Positions 27,294 to 34,998 of a DNA stretch of 34,998 bases are shown here, piece by piece. The translations under genes and the position numbers were made by a program. The first letter of the stretch is position 1; each line of letters begins with the position of its first letter. Source of the DNA: Bacteroidota bacterium (GTDB lineage: Bacteria; Bacteroidota; Bacteroidia; Flavobacteriales_D; Sanyastnellaceae); assembly GCA_027593035.1 (NCBI GenBank), contig JAQCJQ010000012.1:1-34998 (forward strand), given 5' to 3'. The notes below the pieces were generated by a model that saw only the letters and a program-made list of their open reading frames with translations, did no database searches and was not told where the DNA came from.

Positions 27294-29360
27294 TCAGTTG
27301 TCCAACGTGATTTCAAATTCGGTTCTTCGGTTTTGAGCCCGCGATTGCACGTCAACATTGGGAACTATTGGGCTGGATTCTCCCAGTCCATCCGAGGTGA
27401 TACGCTCCAACGGAACGCCGAATGTGGCCAAAGTTCGCGCAACGGCTTCAGCACGCCGTTCTGAAAGAATTAGGTTGTCTTCTTCAGGACCAACATCATC
27501 GGTGTGTCCAATGATGTGGACGCCTAGCGCTTCATTTCGAGTGAGGTAAGCGGCAAAGGCTTCTAGAATGATGATCGAAGTCCGGTCAATTTCAGCGCTG
27601 CTTGTAGCGTATTGAATGTCCCCGATTTCAAAAGCTTCACCATTTTTGGGCTGTTCCAAAACGATGGGGGCAATCAGAGCTGAGCCGGATGGATTGGGCT
27701 GGTCGATGTCCACGATGACACTCGCTTCAAAGGCCAATCCTTCCGCTTCGGAGATCAAAAGAACATCTTCCCCTTGATCCAAGCGAACAATGGCCGCAAA
27801 GCGTCCATCGTCTTCGTTGATTTCAATGGTCTCGATGCGTTTGGATTTGGCATATTGTAAATAGAGCAAGGCCCCTGGCGGAATGCCTCCATCGGTTGCT
27901 TGCAGAGCTCCTTTCACAACACGGACCTCCTCGGGCTTGAATTCTTCGGGTACGGGAAATTGCAAAATATCGAGTCCTTTTGTTCCGGGGCGCCGGCTTG
28001 CGAAAAAGGCCTCTTCACCATCCGTGCTCACAACCAATCCGTGCTCGTCTCCTTCCGTGTTCACGGGAGCTCCCAGATTCTTTGCGTCTTCCCAGTGGCC
28101 AGTGGAATCTCGGTGGCAATACCAAATGTCGTAACCACCTCCGCTGGGCGACCGATCACTCGAGAAATAAAGCGTGTTTCCATCCGGATGGAGAAACGGT
28201 GCTTTGTCATTGAATTTGGAATTGATGGGCCTCGGCATCAAGTGAGGTTTTCCCCACTCGCCGGCATCATTCCGTTCCGTAATCCATACGTCCATGGTTG
28301 GGTTGCCCGCGTCGTCCTTGATGCTGTGCTCGTTGACCGAGGCATAATACAATTGCTTTCCGTCGGCGCTCAAGGCGGGCTGCGCTTCCCAACCTTCATT
28401 CGTATTGACGTTGCTGATGGGGCTCAATTCCCCCCACAGGTAGAGATAGTTGCTGTCGTCATCCCGGTCCAACACCTCGTACTGGGTCATGAACAAGTCG
28501 ATGTTGTTCGGGTTTGTTGCAGTCGGATTTTGCGCGGCGATATAGAGCTCTAGGTTGTCAACGGATATGCTCGCACCGCCATAGCGCATGCCAGTGTTGA
28601 AGGGAGACTCCAAGGCAACGTCGGGTTCAAACACGGGTGAATCGTTGCCGCGAATGGACATGTTGAAGGTTTCAACTTCGCGGGTCAAGACATCGCCTTT
28701 TGCTTTTGCTTTTCCTCGTCGCGTAAAAAACAACAACGATCCGTCCGGAGATAAAGCGGGTAGAAATTCATCTTCGTAAAAGCTGATTTCCTGAATGACT
28801 TTTGGGGTGAAGTCATTTTCATGCCGCATGAAATCCATTTGAAATTGGATGATGGGCAAAACCTGCTCGACTTCTATGAGCTGTTTGTCATAGCGTTTGC
28901 CCAATTTTTGGGGGGCATCGGATGGGAAATAGCGATACGCATCGAAGTAAGCCTGGGCCTCTTCATAGTTGCGGTCAGCAAACTCCATGGCTCCTAGCAT
29001 GTAGGATACGTCCGCGTGATAGTGAGGGCATAAGCCGATGAGCTCAAGCAACGGTTCTTTCGCCGCATAAAAGCTTGAACCGGTTTTTTTTGCAGCAGCA
29101 AATTCGAGTTTACCCCATTCTAGAAGACACTGCATGCATTCCTCGTCCTTGCTATAGGCTTGTTCAATGAAGGCTATTCGCTCAGACCGATCATACTTGG
29201 AAGCATTTTGCGCTTTCTCAATCAATCGGAGAACCTTGTCGTTCTGGGAATCCAAGCACGTGTCGTCTTGCGCTGTGGCATTTTGGACTCCGAGCATCAG
29301 CAAGAAGAAGCGTGCTATGCAGCGGGCGGTTCGGATGGACTTATGCCTGTTCCAGTTCAT
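27294..29360 (-). CDS. OmpA-family protein with TPR, PD40-like propeller and C-terminal OmpA domain (PorE-like architecture)
   Basis: 688 residues from ATG 29360, which gives a signal peptide (ARFFLLMLGVQNATAQ). Domains in order: TPR-like helices (about 40-180); beta-propeller repeats of PD40 type (about 200-480; DEFLPALSPDGSLLFFTRRG, GWEAQPALSADGKQLYYAS, NDKAPFLHPDGNTLYFSSD); a short beta-rich region; and an OmpA C-terminal domain (about 575-688; HTDDVGPEEDNLILSERRAEAV, RAQNRRTEFEI) with the peptidoglycan-contacting Asp and Arg. This order matches PorE of the type 9 secretion system, but general Bacteroidota OmpA proteins can also have it. The start overlaps the 3' end of the gltP gene by 20 nt; an ATG at 29444 in frame was rejected. 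Confidence 0.88.
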   Translation of the reverse strand: MNWNRHKSIRTARCIARFFLLMLGVQNATAQDDTCLDSQNDKVLRLIEKAQNASKYDRSERIAFIEQAYSKDEECMQCLLEWGKLEFAAAKKTGSSFYAAKEPLLELIGLCPHYHADVSYMLGAMEFADRNYEEAQAYFDAYRYFPSDAPQKLGKRYDKQLIEVEQVLPIIQFQMDFMRHENDFTPKVIQEISFYEDEFLPALSPDGSLLFFTRRGKAKAKGDVLTREVETFNMSIRGNDSPVFEPDVALESPFNTGMRYGGASISVDNLELYIAAQNPTATNPNNIDLFMTQYEVLDRDDDSNYLYLWGELSPISNVNTNEGWEAQPALSADGKQLYYASVNEHSIKDDAGNPTMDVWITERNDAGEWGKPHLMPRPINSKFNDKAPFLHPDGNTLYFSSDRSPSGGGYDIWYCHRDSTGHWEDAKNLGAPVNTEGDEHGLVVSTDGEEAFFASRRPGTKGLDILQFPVPEEFKPEEVRVVKGALQATDGGIPPGALLYLQYAKSKRIETIEINEDDGRFAAIVRLDQGEDVLLISEAEGLAFEASVIVDIDQPNPSGSALIAPIVLEQPKNGEAFEIGDIQYATSSAEIDRTSIIILEAFAAYLTRNEALGVHIIGHTDDVGPEEDNLILSERRAEAVARTLATFGVPLERITSDGLGESSPIVPNVDVQSRAQNRRTEFEITLDN

Positions 29361-30738
29361 TTTCAGATGCAGCGATGATCGAAGAAACGGCACCGTCGCC
29401 TGTGACATTGACAACCGTTCGACACATATCCAAGATGCGGTCAACAGGGAAAATCAGGGCGATCCAAGCTGGATTCAACCCGACACTTTCCAAAACAATG
29501 ATCATCAGCACCAAGCCCGCCGAAGGGATTGCTGCCGCTCCAATGGAAGCCAAGGTGGCGGTCAGGACAATGATCGCTTGCTGTCCCCATTCCAAGTCCA
29601 CCATGTGGAATTGAGCAAGTGCCACCACCGCAATGGCCTGGTACATGCTGGTTCCATCCATGTTGACGGTGGCGCCAATGGGAAGGACGAACGAAGAGGT
29701 GCGGGTGCTAACCCCCAAATTCTGATTCACGCACTTCATGGTCACTGGGAGGGTCGCAACAGAACTCGACGTTGAAAATGCCGTGATTTGAGCGTCCCGC
29801 ATGCCCGCTTGAAATTGCTTCCACGTCATGCCTTTGACCACCAGGTGAACGAGCAGGGGATAAACAACGAATACCATCAACGCCAATCCCAAAACAACCA
29901 CCAGACTGTAGCGCAAAAGGAAGCTGAGCAACTGCTGGAACATGTCTGGGTCCGTCCCAGCAGCTTTGACAATTTGACCCGCCATCAAGGCGAAAACAAA
30001 AAAGGGCATCGCCTTCATTACCACCCACACCATCTGCACAAAAACTTCATTCAAGGAGTCCATGGCACGAACGATCGGGCCTTTTTTGTCTTCCGGAAGG
30101 CCGACCACTACGACCCCAAAAAAGATTGCGAAAAAGATGATCTGCAGCATGCTCATGTCCGCGAGCGCTCCAAAAATGTTCTTTGGAACAACATCGACAA
30201 GAGGCTGCAGTGGACCGCTGGATTTGGTGCGCTGGGCTTTGGTCAGCTTATCTTCGACCCAGTCATTCGTTTCAGGGGTTTCGAGTCGCAGTTGTGCAAC
30301 CAAGGCCTCATTGCCCGGGGCGCCAGAAACATTGATGTCATCCAAAGACTGAATGCCATTGGCGTCTCGCCACAATTCATACCGGATGCGATTGGCTTCC
30401 AGTAAGTCGTCATCAGCGCCTGATCCAGGGCTGAAGGCATTGACCAAAACCAGACCTATGACCACCGCCATCATCGTGGTCAAAACATAGATGATCAAAG
30501 TCTTGATTCCCATCCGTCCCAGCTTGCGAATGTTGCCCAAACTTGTGACGCCGCTGATAATACTAAACAACACCAAGGGCACAGCAATGAGCTTCAAGAG
30601 GTTGATGAAGATGTCTCCAAAGGGTGTGATGTAGTCCAATGTGAATTGGTTCCATCCGAAAGTGACGCTCATCCAAGCGTACACCATTCCCACGATCAGT
30701 CCAATGATTACTTGCCAGTGCAGTGCGAGTCCCTTCAT
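29341..30738 (-). CDS. gltP: Dicarboxylate/amino acid:cation symporter (GltP/DctA family)
   Basis: Membrane transporter of 465 residues for glutamate, aspartate or C4-dicarboxylates coupled to Na+ or H+. Family landmarks: the first hairpin motif STSSSVATLPVTM and the Na+/substrate motif LPIGATVNMDGTSMYQAIA, followed by the second hairpin IGAAAIPSAG. Between the early helices is a hydrophilic insert of about 70 residues (about 100-180), as in many Bacteroidota members. Substrate is not fixed by sequence. It starts 42 nt after the aroC stop and overlaps the OmpA-like gene. Confidence 0.93.
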   Translation of the reverse strand: MKGLALHWQVIIGLIVGMVYAWMSVTFGWNQFTLDYITPFGDIFINLLKLIAVPLVLFSIISGVTSLGNIRKLGRMGIKTLIIYVLTTMMAVVIGLVLVNAFSPGSGADDDLLEANRIRYELWRDANGIQSLDDINVSGAPGNEALVAQLRLETPETNDWVEDKLTKAQRTKSSGPLQPLVDVVPKNIFGALADMSMLQIIFFAIFFGVVVVGLPEDKKGPIVRAMDSLNEVFVQMVWVVMKAMPFFVFALMAGQIVKAAGTDPDMFQQLLSFLLRYSLVVVLGLALMVFVVYPLLVHLVVKGMTWKQFQAGMRDAQITAFSTSSSVATLPVTMKCVNQNLGVSTRTSSFVLPIGATVNMDGTSMYQAIAVVALAQFHMVDLEWGQQAIIVLTATLASIGAAAIPSAGLVLMIIVLESVGLNPAWIALIFPVDRILDMCRTVVNVTGDGAVSSIIAASENELEQA

Positions 30739-30742
30739 GTTC

Positions 30743-30750
30743 GAAAGTTA
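30743..30750 (-). promoter_or_regulatory. Candidate -7-like box TAACTTTC, 4 nt before gltP
   Basis: Minus strand TAACTTTC, one mismatch from TAnnTTTG, then 4 nt and ATG 30738. No TTG at ideal spacing. Same layout as at aroC and the sugar kinase. Confidence 0.3.
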
Positions 30751-30780
30751 ATCAGGGGAGGCGCAACCGGCGTGGCCAAT

Positions 30781-31863
30781 TCATAGCTGAGCGCCTTTGT
30801 TTTTCAACCAATGATCGGCCAATACTAACAGAACCATCGCTTCGACCAGGGGCACGGCGCGCGGAAGAACACAGGGGTCGTGCCGTCCGCGTCCTTCTAA
30901 TTGAATGGCTTCGCCGGCTTCGTTGACCGAATCTTGCGGTTGAAGTATCGTAGATACGGGCTTGAACCCCAGTCGAATCACAATGTCTGAGCCGTTGGAG
31001 ATCCCTCCTTGGATGCCCCCGGAATGATTGCTGGTCGTTTGAAATTCTCCGGCTTCATTTTGAATCCAGGGGTCGTTGTGTTCAGATCCGTGCATGAACG
31101 TGCCACTGAGGCCGCTTCCCAATTCCATGGACTTCACGGCTGGAAGGCTCCATAGCGCATGCGCTAGGGTGGCTTGCAGCTTGTCGAACACGGGTTCGCC
31201 TAGCCCTGCGGGCAGGCCTCGAGCCACCATGACAATGGTTCCTCCAACGGTGTCTCCCGCTTTTTTGGCTTGGAGAATGCGAGCTGACATGGCTTCCGCG
31301 CATGCGAGATCGGGGCAACGAACAGGGTGGGCATCCACCGATTCTCTCGCATAAAAAGCGGGAGCTGTTTCCATGCCGATGTCGTGCACGCGTTCGACGT
31401 AAGCACTGGCTTCAATCCCCAAGGGAAGCAGCAGCTGACGAGCAATGGCACCGGCGGCTACACGCGCCCAAGTCTCTCTTGCTGAAGATCGGCCACCGCC
31501 CCGGTGGTCGCGGATTCCATATTTCGACCAGGTGGTGTAATCCGCATGAGACGGACGAAACGCTTTTTCCAAGTGAGCGTAATCATCACTTCGAGCATCT
31601 TGATTGTAGGCGATAAAGGCGATGGGCGCTCCGGTTGTCTTCCCTTCAAAGAGCCCGCTCAGCCAATGAATTTCATCGGGCTCTTGCCGTCCGGTGGTCA
31701 AGGCGGATTGTCCCGGTTTTCTTCGAAGGAGTTCGACCTGAATGGCTTCCAAATCCAATTCCAGTCCTGCGGGGCAACCATCCAACACGCCTCCAATGGC
31801 TTGCCCATGGGATTCGCCAAAAGTGGTCAACCGAAAGTGTGTTCCGAATCCATTGCCTGCCAT
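30781..31863 (-). CDS. aroC: Chorismate synthase
   Basis: Converts EPSP to chorismate using reduced FMN; last step of the shikimate pathway and sharing the pathway with aroA at the left edge. 360 residues, usual length. Conserved: FGESHGQAIGGVLDGCPAG, RRKPGQSALTTGR, FRPSHADYTT and DHRGGGRSSARETWARVAAG, NHSGGIQGGISNG, and GRHDPCVLPRAVPLVEAM. The start codon is 45 nt from the divergent hutI start. Followed 42 nt later by gltP on the same strand. Confidence 0.97.
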   Translation of the reverse strand: MAGNGFGTHFRLTTFGESHGQAIGGVLDGCPAGLELDLEAIQVELLRRKPGQSALTTGRQEPDEIHWLSGLFEGKTTGAPIAFIAYNQDARSDDYAHLEKAFRPSHADYTTWSKYGIRDHRGGGRSSARETWARVAAGAIARQLLLPLGIEASAYVERVHDIGMETAPAFYARESVDAHPVRCPDLACAEAMSARILQAKKAGDTVGGTIVMVARGLPAGLGEPVFDKLQATLAHALWSLPAVKSMELGSGLSGTFMHGSEHNDPWIQNEAGEFQTTSNHSGGIQGGISNGSDIVIRLGFKPVSTILQPQDSVNEAGEAIQLEGRGRHDPCVLPRAVPLVEAMVLLVLADHWLKNKGAQL

Positions 31864-31867
31864 GCAG

Positions 31868-31875
31868 CGAAGTTA
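31868..31875 (-). promoter_or_regulatory. Candidate -7 box TAACTTCG, 4 nt before aroC
   Basis: Minus strand TAACTTCG, then 4 nt and ATG 31863. Same sequence and spacing as at the sugar kinase start (4562). No upstream TTG found at standard spacing. Confidence 0.35.
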
Positions 31876-31896
31876 CGGAAGCACAGTTCGTCTTGC

Positions 31897-31904
31897 TACC
31901 TTGC
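31897..31904 (+). promoter_or_regulatory. Weak -7-like TACCTTGC, 4 nt before hutI
   Basis: TACCTTGC, then AGGC and ATG 31909. Two positions differ from TAnnTTTG, but the spacing to the start equals that at several other genes. It shares a 45-nt gap with the aroC box. Confidence 0.2.
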
Positions 31905-31908
31905 AGGC

Positions 31909-33168
31909 ATGAGGCGTTTATTCAAAAACATCAAAGGACTCGTCGGATGCTACGAGTCACCTCCAGCTTGGCTGGAAGGACGCTCCATGGCGGAATTCCC
32001 CGTTTTGGAGAATGCCTGGTTGGCCATTGAAGAGGGGCGAATCGCTGCTTTTGGGAGCATGACCGATTTCCCAGGGATCATCGATTGGTCCGGCTTGGAG
32101 ATCGAAGATTGTGAAGGGCGCTATGTCTTGCCGGCCTGGTGTGATAGCCACACCCATTTGGTCTATGCGGCGGATCGGGGGGGTGAGTTCTTAGAGCGGC
32201 TGCAAGGAAAGAGTTACCAGGAGATTGCGGAAGCGGGCGGCGGCATTTTAAATTCGGCTCGTGCACTGCGTGCCATGTCGGAAAATCAATTGCTTGAGGA
32301 TGCGACGCTTCGTTTGCAGCATGCCATGGACCAGGGGACGGGAGCGATGGAAATTAAAAGTGGCTACGGTTTGACCATCGAGGGAGAACTGAAAATGTTG
32401 CGGGTGATCCAAGCATTGAAAGCGCAAAGCCCCATTCCAATCAAATCCACGCTATTGGCTTGCCACGCTATTCCTGAAGGCGATTGGGACGCAAAGCGCT
32501 GGACTGCCGAAGTGATTGAGCATTTGCTGCCTCAGGTGGTTTCGGAGGGGCTAGCGGACTATGTGGATGCGTTCTGTGAAACAGGCTATTTTGGCGTGGA
32601 AGAACTCCATTCGTTGCTGGCGGCCGCACAGGCCAAGGGTTTGCGCGCTAAAGTGCACGTCAATCAATTCAATTCCATCGGGGGTGTCGCTGCGAGCGTC
32701 CAATGGAATGCTTTGTCGGTGGACCATCTTGAGGAGCTCAACGATGAGGATGTCAGCGCTTTGCAGGAAGGCATGAAAGGAGCCAATGGGCCTGTCTTTC
32801 CTGTCGCTTTGCCAGGATGTTCCCATTTCTTGAGCATTCCATTCACGCCCGCTCGAAAATTGATGGACGCGAACCTTCCGGTCGTCATCGGCTCGGATCA
32901 CAATCCGGGAAGCGCACCTTCAGGCAACATGACCCTTGCGGTTCAATTGGGCATGGTCAAAATGGGCATGTTGCCGTTGGAGGCCATTGCAGCAGCGACC
33001 ATCAACGGGGCCGCAGCCATGGAACTAAGTCAAGAGGTTGGTGTCATAGCTCCTGGTTGGCGCGCCAATTTGTTGATCACCAAGCCCATGGCAGGATTGG
33101 AACAAATCGGGTATCGGTTTGGTGACAATCCGGTTGAAAAAGTGTTCATCAATGGTGTGTTGCGTTGA
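31909..33168 (+). CDS. hutI: Imidazolonepropionase
   Basis: Hydrolyses 4-imidazolone-5-propionate to N-formimino-L-glutamate, third step of histidine degradation. 419 residues, normal for the family. Amidohydrolase landmarks: LPAWCDSHTHLVYAADR (metal His81 and His83), KSGYGLTIEGELKML, KVHVNQFNSIGG, SVDHLEELNDED and GSDHNPGSAPSGNM with the metal Asp. The frame is open back to 31504 inside the divergent aroC gene, but family N-termini begin near RRLFKNIKGLVG, so ATG 31909 is used. ftcD follows after 57 nt and acts on its product. Confidence 0.96.
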   Translation: MRRLFKNIKGLVGCYESPPAWLEGRSMAEFPVLENAWLAIEEGRIAAFGSMTDFPGIIDWSGLEIEDCEGRYVLPAWCDSHTHLVYAADRGGEFLERLQGKSYQEIAEAGGGILNSARALRAMSENQLLEDATLRLQHAMDQGTGAMEIKSGYGLTIEGELKMLRVIQALKAQSPIPIKSTLLACHAIPEGDWDAKRWTAEVIEHLLPQVVSEGLADYVDAFCETGYFGVEELHSLLAAAQAKGLRAKVHVNQFNSIGGVAASVQWNALSVDHLEELNDEDVSALQEGMKGANGPVFPVALPGCSHFLSIPFTPARKLMDANLPVVIGSDHNPGSAPSGNMTLAVQLGMVKMGMLPLEAIAAATINGAAAMELSQEVGVIAPGWRANLLITKPMAGLEQIGYRFGDNPVEKVFINGVLR

Positions 33169-33225
33169 CGGACCTCGAAGGGGTTGGTCTTATTTTGCTT
33201 CTTAATTATCCCATCAGATTTCATC

Positions 33226-34917
33226 ATGGACAGACTCATTGAATGCGTGCCGAACATCTCGGAAGGGAGACGGGACGATGTGATACAGGCCATTGCAGCT
33301 GTGGTTGAAACGGTTGACGGCGTGAAGCTTTTGGACGTGGATCCTGGGCGTTCGACAAACCGTACGGTGATCACGTTTGTTGGTCCGCCTGAGACGGTGG
33401 GGGAGGCGGCTTTTCGTCTGATTCAAAAGGCGTCAGAATTGATTGACATGTCCAAGCATCGAGGCGAGCATCCAAGAATGGGAGCGACGGATGTATGTCC
33501 TTTTGTCCCCGTTCGTGGTGTGTCGATGGCTGACTGCATCGAAGTGGCCCATGCCCTTGGAAAGCGCGTCGGAGAAGAGTTGGGGATTCCAGGTTACTTC
33601 TATGAAAACGCGGCGAAGACGCCGGAACGGAAGAACCTTGCCGTTTGCCGAAAAGGTCAATACGAGGGATTGGCAAAATTGACGACAACCCAGGGCGCGC
33701 CTGATTTTGGTCCGGCCGTGTGGAATGACGCGTCAAAAAAATCGGGAGCCACGGCCATCGGTGCGCGTGATTTTTTAATCGCCTACAACGTCAACTTGAA
33801 CACCACGAGCGCACGCCGCGCAAACGCCATTGCGTTTGATATCCGCGAGTCAGGTAGGGTCAAGCGTGAAGGAGGTCCCGGTAGTCCCGTCATGAAGGAT
33901 GCACAGGGTGAGCCCATGCGTGAACCGGGATCGTTGAAAGCCGTCAAGGGCATTGGCTGGTACATCGAAGAGTATGGAATTGCCCAGCTTTCCTTGAATC
34001 TGACCGACATTCAAGTGACTCCAGTGCACATCGCGTTTGACGAAGCTTGCAATCGTTCTCAAGCGCGTGGAATTCGGGTGACCGGCAGTGAGTTGGTTGG
34101 GCTGTTGCCTTTGCGCGTGCTGACCGATGCGGCTGATTTTTACCTCACCAAGCAAGAAAGATCTTTGGGCATTTCGGATGCGGAAAAAGTCAAGATTGCT
34201 GTCAAGTCCTTGGGGCTTGATGATTTGGCCCCATTCAATCCTCAAGAACGCGTCATCGAATACATCATTGCTGACAAAGGGGCGACACCGCTCCTGGAGA
34301 TGGACTTGAAAGCGTTTGCATTGGAGACGGCTTCAGAATCCCCAGCGCCAGGAGGAGGGTCCATAGCAGCCTATGCTGGAGCATTGGGTACTTCATTGGC
34401 GACCATGGTGGCGAATTTATCAGCGCACAAACGGGGGTGGGATGACCGCTGGAAGGAATTCAGTGACATCGCCGTTCGCGGGATGGAGTTGCAAGGGAAA
34501 TTGCTGGCGCTGGTCGATGCAGATACAGCGGCCTTCAACGGAATTATGGATGCATACGGCTTGCCCAAAAGTTCGGATGCCCAAAAAGGTGCGCGAGCGC
34601 AAGCCATTCAAGATGCCACTCGCCATGCCATTGATGTCCCGATGGAAGTCGCACGGATTTCATTGCTTTCGATGGAGGTCGCAGAAAAAATGGCTGAATT
34701 TGGCAATCCCAACTCCATCACGGATGCGGGTGTTGGCGCCATGGCCATTCGAGTCGGAGTGATGGGGGCGATTCTGAACGCCCGTGTCAATGCGAAGGAT
34801 CTGAAGGATGCGGGCTATGTTGAAGAAGTTCTTCAAGCCTGTGACGCCATGTGGGAAGAGGTCAATGCCCGTGAAGCGGCTGTGTTGGCTCAGGTGGACA
34901 CCGTGTTGAGTGCTTGA
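33226..34917 (+). CDS. ftcD: Bifunctional glutamate formimidoyltransferase / formiminotetrahydrofolate cyclodeaminase
   Basis: Takes the formimino group from N-formiminoglutamate to tetrahydrofolate, releasing glutamate, then deaminates it to 5,10-methenyl-THF. 563 residues. N-terminal transferase (about 1-180): VPNISEGRR, DVDPGRSTNRTV, HRGEHPRMGATDVCPFVP with catalytic His82; second transferase half (about 181-330) with YNVNLNTTSARRANAIAFDIR and VKGIGWYIEEYGIAQLSLNL; cyclodeaminase (about 345-563) with ESPAPGGGSIAAYAGALG. The frame could start at ATG 33184, but MDRLIECVPN at 33226 fits the family. Probably co-transcribed with hutI. Fusion as in mammals and many Bacteroidota. Confidence 0.97.
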   Translation: MDRLIECVPNISEGRRDDVIQAIAAVVETVDGVKLLDVDPGRSTNRTVITFVGPPETVGEAAFRLIQKASELIDMSKHRGEHPRMGATDVCPFVPVRGVSMADCIEVAHALGKRVGEELGIPGYFYENAAKTPERKNLAVCRKGQYEGLAKLTTTQGAPDFGPAVWNDASKKSGATAIGARDFLIAYNVNLNTTSARRANAIAFDIRESGRVKREGGPGSPVMKDAQGEPMREPGSLKAVKGIGWYIEEYGIAQLSLNLTDIQVTPVHIAFDEACNRSQARGIRVTGSELVGLLPLRVLTDAADFYLTKQERSLGISDAEKVKIAVKSLGLDDLAPFNPQERVIEYIIADKGATPLLEMDLKAFALETASESPAPGGGSIAAYAGALGTSLATMVANLSAHKRGWDDRWKEFSDIAVRGMELQGKLLALVDADTAAFNGIMDAYGLPKSSDAQKGARAQAIQDATRHAIDVPMEVARISLLSMEVAEKMAEFGNPNSITDAGVGAMAIRVGVMGAILNARVNAKDLKDAGYVEEVLQACDAMWEEVNAREAAVLAQVDTVLSA

Positions 34918-34923
34918 ACATTG

Positions 34924-34938
34924 GGGTCGATTCGACCC
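34924..34938. repeat. Short palindrome GGGTCGATTCGACCC after ftcD
   Basis: Perfect 7-nt arms around one central base (or 6-bp stem with 3-nt loop), 6 nt after the ftcD stop. Possibly a minor hairpin; no T-tract follows. Could also be a protein-binding palindrome. Confidence 0.4.
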
Positions 34939-34955
34939 GATTTGATGGAAAATAA

Positions 34956-34988
34956 AATGGGCCTGTACACATTGTGTACAGGCCCATT
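34956..34988. terminator. Strong hairpin terminator near the right edge
   Basis: Perfect 15-bp stem with a 3-nt ATT loop (16-nt arms around one base), containing TGTACAC/GTGTACA. On the minus strand it is followed by TTTTATTTT, so it best terminates a minus-strand gene coming from beyond the right edge; on the plus strand the tail CCGTTTAAG is T-poor, so termination of ftcD would be less efficient. Probably works for both converging transcripts. Confidence 0.72.
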
Positions 34989-34998
34989 CCGTTTAAGT

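Noticed and set aside
29167-29775. 202-codon plus-strand open frame across the gltP/OmpA junction
   Set aside because: Antisense to two confidently identified genes; composition low in structured features.
31504-31908. N-terminal extension of hutI from 31504
   Set aside because: It lies inside aroC on the other strand and has no amidohydrolase-like sequence; HutI homology starts at 31909.

Overview
The window looks like a chromosomal housekeeping segment of a member of the Bacteroidota, probably a Flavobacteriia-like lineage with intermediate GC. Several things point there: a menaquinone-type UbiE/MenG methyltransferase, almost no Shine-Dalgarno sequences, promoter-like TAnnTTTG boxes, an OmpA-family protein with TPR and beta-propeller repeats, a DUF4920 lipoprotein, and a non-catalytic M16 protein with a C-terminal extension of a kind I associate with this phylum. 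I see no insertion sequence, phage gene, CRISPR array, tRNA or rRNA. Coding density is very high: no intergenic stretch exceeds 300 bases, and the longest are about 140-170 bases (upstream of gyrB and upstream of the large TPR gene).

Layout. Positions 1-7386 are a minus-strand block: a sodium:solute symporter, a class I aminotransferase, an RfaE-type sugar kinase, TrkH, UbiE/MenG and AroA (cut by the left edge). The last four form a tight run with ATGA stop/start overlaps. Positions 7422-13458 are a plus-strand run: recR, a large membrane glycosyltransferase, a lipoyl-bearing E2 acyltransferase, a DEDDh exonuclease and a GT4 glycosyltransferase. Positions 13460-17025 return to the minus strand: a signal-peptide-bearing M16-like protein, an orphan FtsE-type ATPase and a GT2 glycosyltransferase, with abutting or overlapping ends. 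hutH (17141-18634, plus) faces an SDR oxidoreductase and gyrB (minus). Positions 21648-26563 encode a large TPR protein and an outer-membrane beta-barrel-like protein. Positions 26731-31863 carry aroC, a GltP-type symporter, a TPR/propeller/OmpA protein and a DUF4920 lipoprotein, ending in a clear terminator. Positions 31909-34917 carry hutI and ftcD on the plus strand, followed by two hairpins.

How the genes fit together. hutH, hutI and ftcD supply three of the four steps from histidine to glutamate plus a one-carbon tetrahydrofolate unit; urocanase is not in the window. aroA and aroC are the last two steps to chorismate. The glycosyltransferases, sugar kinase, OmpA-like, barrel, TPR and lipoprotein genes concern the cell envelope.

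I find no clear new defence or mobile system. The most interesting signals are a recurring promoter-like box placed exactly 4-5 nt before several start codons (predicting leaderless mRNAs), a glycosyltransferase with a phosphoglycosyltransferase-like but apparently catalytically dead C-terminus, a PorE-like domain architecture, and a non-catalytic M16 protein next to an orphan FtsE-type ATPase.
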